36,263 bases of DNA from a bacterium. Its GTDB lineage: Bacteria; Patescibacteriota; CG2-30-54-11. The notes below the pieces were generated by a model. The model did no database searches, was not told the origin of the DNA, and saw only the letters and a list, made by a program, of their open reading frames with translations. The position numbers and the translations under genes were made by a program. Below, piece after piece: positions 14,936 through 21,701 of the stretch (positions within the stretch are counted from its first letter, which is position 1; every line of letters begins with the position of its first letter). The stretch is from the NCBI GenBank assembly GCA_029573015.1, contig JAKQHK010000050.1, positions 1-36,263 of the forward strand, in the 5' to 3' direction.

Positions 14936-15322
14936 ATGACAACCCATCCGCCGCTGCATTTCCAGACTGACGAACAGGAAACTGCCCGCCAGCTGCTCCA
15001 GCAGGTGATGACACAGGTCCAGACCGACACCCGCTGGCAAGAAGAGGTAAAAAACCTGCCGACAGAGGAAATGCTTACCAAAACCTGGGAAAAAATCATC
15101 ATAGCCGCCGAAGGCATGATCGATGCCACGCTTCCGGACACCTGGACCGAGTATGTCGACTGGCTCGATGACGCTGACCTGCGTTCCCGCTGCCAGGCGA
15201 TCCGTGCCAAACATACAACGTCAAAAAATGCCTGGTTTGCCCTCCCTCAGGAAGGACGCAATGCCATCGCGGTCATCCAGACCGAACGCATACTATCCAC
15301 GCTTTCCAGTCTGACAAATTAA
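14936..15322 (+). CDS. Uncharacterised soluble protein
   Basis: This 128-residue acidic protein is predicted mostly alpha-helical, with no signal peptide or membrane segment. Regions include ETARQLLQQVMTQVQTD, EEMLTKTWEKIIIAAEGMI and TWTEYVDWLDDADLRSR. No family was recognised. The promoter and the AAGGAG Shine-Dalgarno 8 nt before the ATG make it a convincing gene. It is followed after 16 nt by another small gene (15339), probably in the same transcript. Confidence 0.75.
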   Translation: MTTHPPLHFQTDEQETARQLLQQVMTQVQTDTRWQEEVKNLPTEEMLTKTWEKIIIAAEGMIDATLPDTWTEYVDWLDDADLRSRCQAIRAKHTTSKNAWFALPQEGRNAIAVIQTERILSTLSSLTN

Positions 15323-15338
15323 TACCAAAGGGGAAATA

Positions 15339-15752
15339 ATGTCTCTTGATTTATTGACTAATCCGGAACTGATCCACGAGATATCACAGGCTGGAGTGCA
15401 ACTTAAAGAAGTTGTTGGTATAGTCATGCAACACATGGACGCGCAGTCCTTGCACACCATGCTGCAGGAAGCTCTCAGCCATGGGCAGGAATTCCTCCAG
15501 GCTGCGCAACAGGTAGCTGAAGCATTAGGCCAGCAGGCTGAAACAGCACTTCAACAACTTCAAAACTTATTACCAAATCTCCCGGCTGATGGGGGCGGTG
15601 GCGGTCTAGCGGAAACATTACAAGGGACCCCTCCCCCTCTTTTTAACTTTGATTTATCGTCGACTGAGGCAGCAGGAGTGGGAGTAGTTATTGCTGCAGC
15701 TCTTCTTTTATTTATCAAATATAAGACACGCATATCACCTAACGGAAGATAG
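15339..15752 (+). CDS. Uncharacterised small protein with C-terminal membrane anchor
   Basis: The 137 residues comprise an amphipathic helical N-terminal region (1-80) rich in Gln/Ala/Leu (QAAQQVAEALGQQAETALQQL), a Gly-rich hinge (85-90) and a Pro-rich spacer. One hydrophobic helix (about 110-126) and a short basic tail (KYKTRISPNGR) follow. The layout is that of a tail-anchored protein with the helical domain in the cytosol. AGGGGA precedes the ATG. Its 3' end lies 19 bp from the converging miaB stop codon. No homologous family was recognised. Confidence 0.7.
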   Translation: MSLDLLTNPELIHEISQAGVQLKEVVGIVMQHMDAQSLHTMLQEALSHGQEFLQAAQQVAEALGQQAETALQQLQNLLPNLPADGGGGGLAETLQGTPPPLFNFDLSSTEAAGVGVVIAAALLLFIKYKTRISPNGR

Positions 15753-15771
15753 CATTCACTATAAAAAGATT

Positions 15772-17118
15772 TCAGATCAGCATATTATCAGTAGTGCTAT
15801 TTACCAAATTAGCTATCAGCTGATACCTTCTCTTTTTCTCCTCTTTCGGCACATCATCCGTATACTTCTTTGCCGCATACGTGCCCGGCCGGGGGGAATA
15901 CATAGCGACATATACATTGTCATAGCGGATTTCCCGGACCAGCTTGACGGTTTCCTCGAATTCAGCTTCGGTCTCGCCGGGAAATCCGACGATGATATCG
16001 GTTCCCAGCTCCATATCCGGCACGCGCGCCCGGATAGCAGCGATGAGCTTACAGTATTCCGCGATCGTATGCCGGCGGTTCATGCGTTGCAATACAGTAT
16101 CCGAACCTGACTGCACTGCCATATGCAGATAGCGGTCCAGTTTGGGCAGGGCAAGCGTTTCCACGAGGTCAAGAGTGAAGTCAAACGGGTTGGCAGTCAA
16201 GAAGGACAGCTTATCAAGGTCTTCCAGCTCATGCAGTTCTCTGAGCAACGATGCAAAAGGCAGTTCCGCCTCACTGTTGATGCGGATCTGCTTTTTCTGC
16301 TCAGCATCAGCTATTCCCCAGGAATTGACATTCTGCCCGAGCAGGGTGATGTGGTTGAAACCATTTTTGACCAAATCCTTCACCTCAGTGATTATTTCCT
16401 CCTGCGTCCGACTGACTTCCCTGCCCCTGCCGTAGGGCACGACGCAATAGGTGCAGAAGTTATCGCAGCCTTCGGAGATCTTCACATAGGCATGTTCGCC
16501 TTCGGCTCGTTTTGGTATGGGGAATTGAGTATTGGGTATTGTTTGAAAATTGCCTGTTGAAAATTGATTATTGGATGGTGAAAATTGGATATTGGATATT
16601 TGATGTAAAATCTCCGGCAGTCGCTCCTCCCACTCGTCCAGCTCGAGAACATAATCGACAAAACTAGCCCGGCGCCGCAGCTCTGCCTCGCTGAACCGTT
16701 GTCGCTCCCCGCGTACCGACCCGACCATGCAGCCGGTCAATACTACGAGCGGTGAGTTATGAGCTTTGAGCTTTAAGCTTTTTTCTGTATCACCCGTCGC
16801 CCCTCGCTCTACGCTCATAGTTAAACGCTCTTTTGTTTCTTCGCTTCGTTGATTATTGCTTCGTTGATTTTTGTTTTCTTGATCATTGTTTATTTGCATT
16901 TTCAATTTTTTGCCCCACCCGTACACCTTATCCTCAGCAGCCTGACGCACTGAACAGCTGTTGAGCACGATAATATCAGCCTCCTGCCAGCGTCCGGCTG
17001 GTTTCAAGCCATAACGCTCAAGCAGGCCAGCAAGCCGCTCGCTGTCCGCCGTGTTCATCTGACAACCAAAGGTTTGGATGAAGTAGTGTTTCTGCTCTTT
17101 GCTTTGTATGCTTGACAT
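15772..17118 (-). CDS. miaB: MiaB-type tRNA methylthiotransferase with two low-complexity inserts and no TRAM domain
   Basis: MiaB is a radical-SAM enzyme that adds a methylthio group to i6A37 of tRNAs. The N-terminal UPF0004 domain has GCQMNTADSE (C19), NSCSVR (C55) and TGCMVG (C130). The radical SAM motif CDNFCTYC (C218, C222, C225) is intact, followed by GQNVNSWG, SGSDTVLQRMNR and the GFPGETEAEFEE strand. Residues about 74-122 and 174-203 are Asn/Gln/Lys/Ser-rich inserts built from short-word repeats. The protein stops just after the radical SAM domain (RYQLIANLVNST), so the C-terminal TRAM domain is missing. The start is set at ATG 17118 because the upstream extension is encoded by a tetranucleotide repeat. 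No Shine-Dalgarno is visible. Confidence 0.88.
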   Translation of the reverse strand: MSSIQSKEQKHYFIQTFGCQMNTADSERLAGLLERYGLKPAGRWQEADIIVLNSCSVRQAAEDKVYGWGKKLKMQINNDQENKNQRSNNQRSEETKERLTMSVERGATGDTEKSLKLKAHNSPLVVLTGCMVGSVRGERQRFSEAELRRRASFVDYVLELDEWEERLPEILHQISNIQFSPSNNQFSTGNFQTIPNTQFPIPKRAEGEHAYVKISEGCDNFCTYCVVPYGRGREVSRTQEEIITEVKDLVKNGFNHITLLGQNVNSWGIADAEQKKQIRINSEAELPFASLLRELHELEDLDKLSFLTANPFDFTLDLVETLALPKLDRYLHMAVQSGSDTVLQRMNRRHTIAEYCKLIAAIRARVPDMELGTDIIVGFPGETEAEFEETVKLVREIRYDNVYVAMYSPRPGTYAAKKYTDDVPKEEKKRRYQLIANLVNSTTDNMLI

Positions 17119-17143
17119 AGATAGATAGATAGATAGATAGATA
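17117..17143. repeat. Tetranucleotide microsatellite (ATAG)6.75
   Basis: Six full ATAG copies plus ATA overlap the ATG of miaB (- strand) and lie 47 nt before the + gene at 17190. A second, shorter copy of the whole context (TGACATAGATAGATAATT) lies at 17600-17617. Confidence 0.9.
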
Positions 17144-17189
17144 ATTAAGTAATAGGAAATCACAAGCTAATGTAGTAATCAAAGTCATC

Positions 17190-17573
17190 ATGACACACCA
17201 CCTATACCAACGATATCAAAAATTACTTGGACTGCAAACACGCCTGCGCGAATTAGCTTCACCAGTAGGAACAAGCAAACGCACCCCTGCGATCAAAGTC
17301 CAAGGGGAAACAGTCATCCCAAGCACTACGCATGAAACTGTCACCCAGAGAACTGGTCCTGAGTTCGTGCGGGCAGTTAAAGAATGCTATGCCGAGTATC
17401 TAGCCCTACAAAGAGAAATAGACCCAGAGGCTTCAACCCAAAACGGATTTACTATTGAAGATGAAGACTTTGCCCGCGCGATGCTGGGACAACTTCTCGA
17501 ACAGGTCGACAACGAAATTACCCGGATGGATGCTGAAGCACAAGAAGCGGGACCGGGTAACACACAATTATGA
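17190..17573 (+). CDS. Uncharacterised small protein
   Basis: This 127-residue soluble, charged protein is predicted helical at both ends (HHLYQRYQKLLGLQTRLREL and DEDFARAMLGQLLEQVDNEI), with a polar middle. There is no signal peptide, membrane helix or recognisable motif. It diverges from miaB, whose start region it faces across the ATAG tract. No clear ribosome binding site is present. The neighbour at 17655 is similar in size and has a similar upstream repeat, but the protein sequences do not look alike. Confidence 0.55.
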   Translation: MTHHLYQRYQKLLGLQTRLRELASPVGTSKRTPAIKVQGETVIPSTTHETVTQRTGPEFVRAVKECYAEYLALQREIDPEASTQNGFTIEDEDFARAMLGQLLEQVDNEITRMDAEAQEAGPGNTQL

Positions 17574-17576
17574 TTA

Positions 17577-17617
17577 CACCAGCTAGTAGCTGGTGGGCGT
17601 GACATAGATAGATAATT
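17577..17617 (+). repeat. Hairpin plus second copy of the ATAG-region repeat
   Basis: CACCAGCTA-G-TAGCTGGTG (17577-17595) is a perfect 9-bp palindrome just after the 17190 gene. TGACATAGATAGATAATT (17600-17617) repeats the sequence that flanks the longer ATAG tract at 17113-17148, and both copies lie upstream of a small + strand gene. Confidence 0.6.
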
Positions 17618-17654
17618 CAATGATAATTAGATTATTTAATCAGAAAGATTCTGC

Positions 17655-18089
17655 ATGGCTTCCCATATCCAAATCCCAGGCACGAGTCCAGGATCATCCC
17701 CTCTCTGTGGAATTGATTATACTGAAGCAAGACGCGAACCTCTTATGGCGTTACTAGCGGATGCGAAACAACTCCAAGAAACTATGCAGAACTCTGATAT
17801 ACCAGTAGCTATGTCCTACAATCCCGGGAACGGAGAAGTAACCTTTGCCACCTTCCAGTATCCGATTGCTGAACTAATCAAACAATATCGCGATCTCCCT
17901 GGAGCTGAACAACATCCTTTTCCTGAGCTGCCAGGATTACAAGAAAATGCCGATCTTCAATTACTAATTGAGACTTTACCGCAAGCACTCGAACAGCTTA
18001 TCGCTCAAATAGAACAAGAGCTCAATCCTCATGGATTCGAGCAGCAAACGTTTCCGCCACCCGATGCTCCCTCTGGAGAGCATTACTAA
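17655..18089 (+). CDS. Uncharacterised small protein
   Basis: The 144-residue acidic protein has a polar N-terminus and a likely mixed fold: EARREPLMALLADAKQLQETM helix, then AMSYNPGNGEVTFATFQYPI strands. A second helical half (LQLLIETLPQALEQLIAQIE) and a Pro-rich tail follow. No family was recognised. It converges with thrS, with 18 bp between stop codons. The ribosome binding site is weak. Confidence 0.55.
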   Translation: MASHIQIPGTSPGSSPLCGIDYTEARREPLMALLADAKQLQETMQNSDIPVAMSYNPGNGEVTFATFQYPIAELIKQYRDLPGAEQHPFPELPGLQENADLQLLIETLPQALEQLIAQIEQELNPHGFEQQTFPPPDAPSGEHY

Positions 18090-18107
18090 TCCTGCACAAC
18101 CATCAGA

Positions 18108-19916
18108 TCATTCATTCCACTCCACCAGACTCTTCTCGCTGACCAGCGCTTTGACGCGCTCGATGAAGCTGTCTACCTTGACCATGCCTTTGTCTTCCTC
18201 GGTGCGTAAGCGTAACGCAATGGCATTAGATTCTTTTTCCTTGTCACCAACTACCAGCATGTAAGGAATCTTCAACAGCTGGGCGTCACGGATTTTCTGG
18301 TTCATGCGCTCGCTGCGCACATCGATATCCACCCGCAATCCTGCTTCCCAGCAGGCTTGGGCAACTTTTTCTGCATAGCCGATATGCCGGTCAGCAATCG
18401 GGATGATCACTGCCTGCACAGGCGCGAGCCAGACCGGAAACGCGCCGGCATAGTGTTCGATGAGGATACCGAGCGAGCGTTCGATGGAGCCGAGCAGCGC
18501 CCGATGCAGCATGATTGGCTGCTGCTCCACCCCTTCGGCATCGATGTAGGTCATGTTGAAGCGGTGGGGATTGTTAAAGTCAACCTGGATGGTGGAGCAT
18601 TGCCATTTCCGGCCGAGCGAATCGGAAAAGAGGAAATCAATCTTCGGCCCGTAGAATGCCGCTTCGCCCGGGAAACGCGTATAGACGATTTCCTCCTGCT
18701 TGAGTGCTTTCTCGAGGGCATTCTCTGCCAGCTCCCAGGATTCGCGGTCGCCGATGTACTTGCCCTGATTGGCTGGGTCGCCGACCGAGAGGCTCACTTC
18801 GAAATCCTTGAGCCCGAGCGTGCCCCAGATGTACTTCGTCAGATTGATCATGGCGATCAGTTCTTCATGCAACTGGTCTGGCCGGCAGAAGATATGGGCA
18901 TCATCCTGCGTGAACCCGCGTACCCGCGTCAGACCGGAAAGTTCACCGGTCTTCTCGTAACGGTATACGGTACCCATCTCGGTCCAGCGGAAAGGAAATT
19001 CGCGGTAACTATGCTTGCGGGCCTTGTACATTTTGATATGGAACGGACAGTTCATGGGCTTGAGCAGATACTCCTCGTCCTCGATGCCGAACGGCTGGTA
19101 CATGCTCTCCCGGTAAAAATTCCAGTGCCCGGAAGTCTCCCAGAGGGTCTTGCTCCCGATATGCGGACTGGCTACCGGCTCGTAGCCGCGGGCGAGGTAG
19201 GTATCCATGGCAAAATCCATGAGCAGCTTGCGTACCATGGCACCCTTGGGCATCCAAAGTGGCAATCCTTTGCCAACTTCATCATCGATGATGAACAGGT
19301 CGAGCTCCTGACCGAGCTTGCGGTGGTCACGCTTTTTAGCTTCTTCCATGCGCCAGAGGTACCGGTCAAGCTCGTCCTGTGTCGGAAAGCAGGTACCGTA
19401 GATACGGGTGAGCATTTTATTCTTTTCATCCCCGTGCCAGTAGGCACCCGCCATCTTGAGCAGCTTGAACGGTCCGATCTGCCCAGTGGAGTCGACATGC
19501 GGTCCGCGGCAGAGATCAACAAAGTCCTTGCCGGTCCAGTAGACCGAGACTACCGTCTCCCCCCGCTGCTGGAAGATATCAAGCCACTCCTGCTTGTAGG
19601 GGTTGTCCTTGAACAATTCCTTGGCGCGGTCAAACGTTACTTCCTCACGCCGGATCTCCATATCCTCAGCAATAATTTTGGCCATCTCCTTCTCGATGCG
19701 TTCAAAATCATCCGGGGTGATCCGCACGCCCTCGTACACCGCCTCGAAATCAAAGTAAAATCCGTCTTCGGTCGAAGGTCCCATGGCGGCCTTGATATTC
19801 GTTTCGCCGTACAAACGGTAGACTGCCTGGTGCAGCACATGTTCACAGGAATGCCGCATGGCAGCGAGATCTGCTGCCTGACGTTCGTCGAATGACAATT
19901 CTTTTTTTTCTGACAT
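18108..19916 (-). CDS. thrS: Threonyl-tRNA synthetase without TGS domain
   Basis: ThrRS charges tRNA-Thr and hydrolyses Ser-tRNA-Thr. The 602 residues start directly with the editing domain (HxxxH at H22/H26, GPSTEDGFYFDF, DLCRGPHV), so the N-terminal TGS domain of longer ThrRS proteins is absent. The class II catalytic core has the zinc ligands C290 (PMNCPF), H341 (TQDDAH) and the His of MLHRALLGS, plus motif 2 RWTEMGTVYR. The C-terminal anticodon-binding domain (VQAVIIPIADRHIGYAEKVA) is present. AAGGAG precedes the ATG. A leader of about 390 nt carries a T-box riboswitch and then REP-like hairpins, so expression is likely induced when tRNA-Thr is uncharged. Confidence 0.97.
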   Translation of the reverse strand: MSEKKELSFDERQAADLAAMRHSCEHVLHQAVYRLYGETNIKAAMGPSTEDGFYFDFEAVYEGVRITPDDFERIEKEMAKIIAEDMEIRREEVTFDRAKELFKDNPYKQEWLDIFQQRGETVVSVYWTGKDFVDLCRGPHVDSTGQIGPFKLLKMAGAYWHGDEKNKMLTRIYGTCFPTQDELDRYLWRMEEAKKRDHRKLGQELDLFIIDDEVGKGLPLWMPKGAMVRKLLMDFAMDTYLARGYEPVASPHIGSKTLWETSGHWNFYRESMYQPFGIEDEEYLLKPMNCPFHIKMYKARKHSYREFPFRWTEMGTVYRYEKTGELSGLTRVRGFTQDDAHIFCRPDQLHEELIAMINLTKYIWGTLGLKDFEVSLSVGDPANQGKYIGDRESWELAENALEKALKQEEIVYTRFPGEAAFYGPKIDFLFSDSLGRKWQCSTIQVDFNNPHRFNMTYIDAEGVEQQPIMLHRALLGSIERSLGILIEHYAGAFPVWLAPVQAVIIPIADRHIGYAEKVAQACWEAGLRVDIDVRSERMNQKIRDAQLLKIPYMLVVGDKEKESNAIALRLRTEEDKGMVKVDSFIERVKALVSEKSLVEWNE

Positions 19917-19929
19917 ATCTGTTTCTCCT

Positions 19930-19992
19930 TTTAGGCTATAGGCTGTAAGCGACAGGCTATATGCTCATGGCTCAAAGCTAATTGCTAACAGA
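19930..19992. repeat. Degenerate word repeats in the thrS leader
   Basis: Variants of 'aggctata', 'ggctgtaagc', 'atggctcaaagc' and 'taattgctaac' run up to about 15 nt before the thrS start codon. They resemble other spacer repeats here. The segment is part of the thrS mRNA, downstream of the T-box terminator. Confidence 0.5.
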
Positions 19993-20022
19993 TGATCAGG
20001 CAGAAACCTTTGGTTAACGTAT

Positions 20023-20049
20023 ATCCACCTTCGCTTTGCCACGGTGGAT
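20023..20049. repeat. REP-like element in the thrS leader
   Basis: ATCCACC (20023-20029) and GGTGGAT (20043-20049) bracket TTCGCTTTGCCAC. It shares its ends and the TTCG/CTTTG-C core with the element at 4761-4797. Confidence 0.55.
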
Positions 20050-20119
20050 TGTTCGCTGGCACACCCTAGCTACTTCTCTCGATGAACATCCAAACCATTT
20101 TTATCATCCGCATTCGTCC

Positions 20120-20139
20120 AGCCCGATGTACATCGGGCT
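20120..20139. repeat. 20-bp perfect palindrome in the thrS leader
   Basis: AGCCCGATGT followed by its exact reverse complement. In the mRNA it forms a strong hairpin about 20 nt after the T-box terminator. Confidence 0.65.
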
Positions 20140-20159
20140 GATCCTCAGCGCAGGCTCAC

Positions 20160-20198
20160 AAAAAAACTCTCACCCCAAGGTTATCCTTGAGACGAGAG
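20160..20198 (-). terminator. thrS: T-box-controlled terminator of thrS
   Basis: On the - strand, CUCUCGUCUCAAGG (20198-20185), loop AUAA, and CCUUGGGGUGAGAG (20180-20167) form 14 consecutive pairs including G-U pairs, followed by seven U (20166-20160). Its 5' arm shares bases with the antiterminator 3' arms. Confidence 0.93.
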
Positions 20199-20312
20199 CT
20201 ATACTCGTGGTTCCACTCAATCATTTGTTCGAATTATTCGAACCTTTAATGTTTGTCACGAGGGTTGTCTCCCCCGGTTTGTTAACCAGGTTGGTGAATC
20301 CTGATCAAACCG
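20187..20312 (-). promoter_or_regulatory. T-box riboswitch (Thr) with a very short Stem I
   Basis: Seen on the - strand RNA. Stem I CGGUUUG (20312-20306) pairs with CAAACCG (20281-20275). The inner stem CAGG/CCUG closes a 9-nt loop AUUCACCAA holding the Thr codon ACC (20295-20293). A middle hairpin GUUCGAA-UAA-UUCGAAC follows (20243-20227). The antiterminator is UUGAG/CUCAA (20220-20216 with 20191-20187) and ACGAG/CUCGU (20208-20204 with 20196-20192), separated by the 7-nt T-box bulge UGGAACC (20215-20209). The UGGA would pair with a tRNA 3' end UCCA. These pairings exclude the terminator that follows. Stem I is far shorter than the canonical form and lacks the distal tRNA-elbow module. Confidence 0.88.
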
Positions 20313-20317
20313 CGCTT

Positions 20318-20345
20318 ATTGTACCGCAACCCGTTTGGAATGCAA
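20318..20345 (-). promoter_or_regulatory. thrS promoter
   Basis: On the - strand, TTGCAT-16-TACAAT. Transcription should start near 20311, just at the 5' side of T-box Stem I. Confidence 0.65.
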
Positions 20346-20370
20346 GCACTATCTTGGAGACAGAAGAGAA

Positions 20371-20407
20371 GGGGTTAGGGGTTAGGGGTTAGGGGTTAGG
20401 GGTTAGG
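20371..20407. repeat. Heptanucleotide tandem repeat (GGGGTTA)5 + GG
   Basis: Five exact GGGGTTA copies on the + strand, 26 bp upstream of the thrS -35 box. Runs of four G with TTA spacers fit the G-quadruplex pattern. Confidence 0.9.
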
Positions 20408-20481
20408 TATATGGTACAAGCAACAACAATTCGTAACAATGATTAACCAGCCATAACTGCACGTTCAATTGATTCGTATGA

Positions 20482-21240
20482 CTATAGCGGACAGGGAATG
20501 TCGATGAACTGATGCTCTATGCCGAACTGGCCGGCAAGCTTGTGGCCGAGCGCCTGGATACCGAGCTTTTCGCTGTTATAGTGATGCGCGTAAATCAGGT
20601 TGATGCCCGCTTCTTTGGCAAGATGATAGGTAGATTCTTTGGATTCGCCAGTCACAAACGCATCTAATCCTCTATCTATGGCTTCTGCCAGATCACCCGC
20701 TCCCCCGCCGCTCACAAAACCGACTGTTTTAAGGGTATCCGGACCAAAGGGGAAAACGAGCGCTTCGGTAGCGAGAATCTTTTCCAGACTGCTGACCAGC
20801 TCTCCTAGCGGCAAACCTGTATGAACTCCCAGTGCTCCTATCTCCATCCCTTCGTACAGGCCAAACTGTTCTTTACCAACCTGCATGCCAACCGCCTGTA
20901 CCAAAAGGACATTGTTGCCGATCTCCCGGTGGGCATCGAGGGGCAGATGGTAGCCAAGCAATGTCATGTCATGCTCAAATAGGATTATTAGGCGCTGCTT
21001 GCGCACCCGATCCACCCGCTGAGACATGTTATTCCAGAACTCACCGTGGTGCACGAGGATCATGTCAGCCTGCGCTTCGGCAGCAGCAGCAAACAGTTCC
21101 CGCGATACACTCACCCCGGTCACGATCTTATTTACTTCCGCCTTACCCAAAAATTGCAGACCTTTTGGGCCGTAATCGCTAAAAGCATCAATGTTTAAAT
21201 ATTCGTTGCAGAACTGAATGATAGCGTCGCGCTTAACCAT
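20482..21240 (-). CDS. Nif3/YbgI-family dinuclear metal-centre protein
   Basis: The 252 residues match the Nif3-like family (often named GTP cyclohydrolase 1 type 2 homologue), toroidal hexamers with a two-metal site and unclear function. Visible family motifs are GPKGLQFLG near the start, ILVHHGEFW (His pair), LLGYHLPLDAH, KTVGFVSGGGAGDLAEAI, ALVTGE-like DAFVTGESKESTYH, and NLIYAHHYNSEKLGIQAL with the C-terminal metal His and Glu. GGAG lies 5 nt before the ATG. It ends the - strand run that begins at topA and lies upstream of the thrS regulatory region. Confidence 0.88.
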   Translation of the reverse strand: MVKRDAIIQFCNEYLNIDAFSDYGPKGLQFLGKAEVNKIVTGVSVSRELFAAAAEAQADMILVHHGEFWNNMSQRVDRVRKQRLIILFEHDMTLLGYHLPLDAHREIGNNVLLVQAVGMQVGKEQFGLYEGMEIGALGVHTGLPLGELVSSLEKILATEALVFPFGPDTLKTVGFVSGGGAGDLAEAIDRGLDAFVTGESKESTYHLAKEAGINLIYAHHYNSEKLGIQALGHKLAGQFGIEHQFIDIPCPL

Positions 21241-21273
21241 AAGAACTCCAGTTGATGATTGAGATTATTGCTG

Positions 21274-21684
21274 GTTCAGGGTTCTAGGATGCTTTTTCTT
21301 TCAAATGATTAATCAACCCGCTCAGCTTGCTTAATATCGTGCTTGATTCTTGTTCTAACAAACTTTTTTTCTCCGACGTAATATAGTCCAATTCATATGC
21401 CAGAATAATAAGTGTTAATGTTTCATACAAAGAACCACGAGCAATAAACAAAAAATGTACAAATTCTTTCTTACTCCAACGTCCTTTTCCTTCTGCTACG
21501 TTAAGAGGAACAGAAGTTGCCGCTCTCCGCATCTGACTTGTCAAACCGAATTTTTCCTCATCTGGGAAACCAACCGTTACCTCATAAATAGTCTTAACCA
21601 ACCCCATACTCAGCTTCCATACTTCCAACTCTTCAAATGGGAACGAACTCTTCATTGTACCTCCCTCAACCTAGAACCCTGAAC
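21274..21684. mobile_element. Candidate small element: four-helix-bundle gene inside 15-bp inverted repeats
   Basis: GTTCAGGGTTCTAGG (21274-21288) and its exact reverse complement (21670-21684) bracket the gene at 21284-21655. The left repeat overlaps the stop codon. The enclosed DNA is visibly AT-richer than both flanks. The outside flanks TATTGCT and TATTTCT are near-identical, a weak hint of a target duplication. No transposase is present, so mobility would need to be supplied elsewhere. Confidence 0.4.
21284..21655 (-). CDS. Four-helix-bundle protein (S23 / 23S-rRNA-IVS family)
   Basis: The 123-residue helical protein has family features: FEELEVWKLSMGLVKTIYEVT, then FPDEEKFGLTSQMRRAATSVPLNVAEG, and the SRGSLYE-like ARGSLYETLTLIILAYEL. 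Proteins of this family are encoded in intervening sequences within some 23S rRNA genes and also as free-standing copies; their function is unknown. GGGAGG stands before the ATG. The gene is AT-richer than its neighbours and framed by inverted repeats, suggesting transfer. It interrupts an otherwise housekeeping - strand run between rdgB and the Nif3-like gene. Confidence 0.88.
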   Translation of the reverse strand: MKSSFPFEELEVWKLSMGLVKTIYEVTVGFPDEEKFGLTSQMRRAATSVPLNVAEGKGRWSKKEFVHFLFIARGSLYETLTLIILAYELDYITSEKKSLLEQESSTILSKLSGLINHLKEKAS

Positions 21685-21701
21685 TATTTCTTTTCTCTTC
21701 G

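Noticed and set aside
18357-19895. 512-residue + strand ORF opposite thrS
   Set aside because: It lies wholly antisense to a complete ThrRS with intact motifs and has no ribosome binding site or protein-like features.
20050-20075. Possible second T-box (AGGGTGTGCCAGCGA on the - strand)
   Set aside because: It resembles the T-box word but lacks UGGN, a paired antiterminator and a downstream terminator.
20036-20392. 118-residue + strand ORF over the thrS leader
   Set aside because: It crosses the T-box, its terminator and the G-rich repeat on the opposite strand; the RNA structure explains the sequence better.
20371-20407. Chromosome end or eukaryotic telomere
   Set aside because: Only five units, internal to bacterial genes on both sides.
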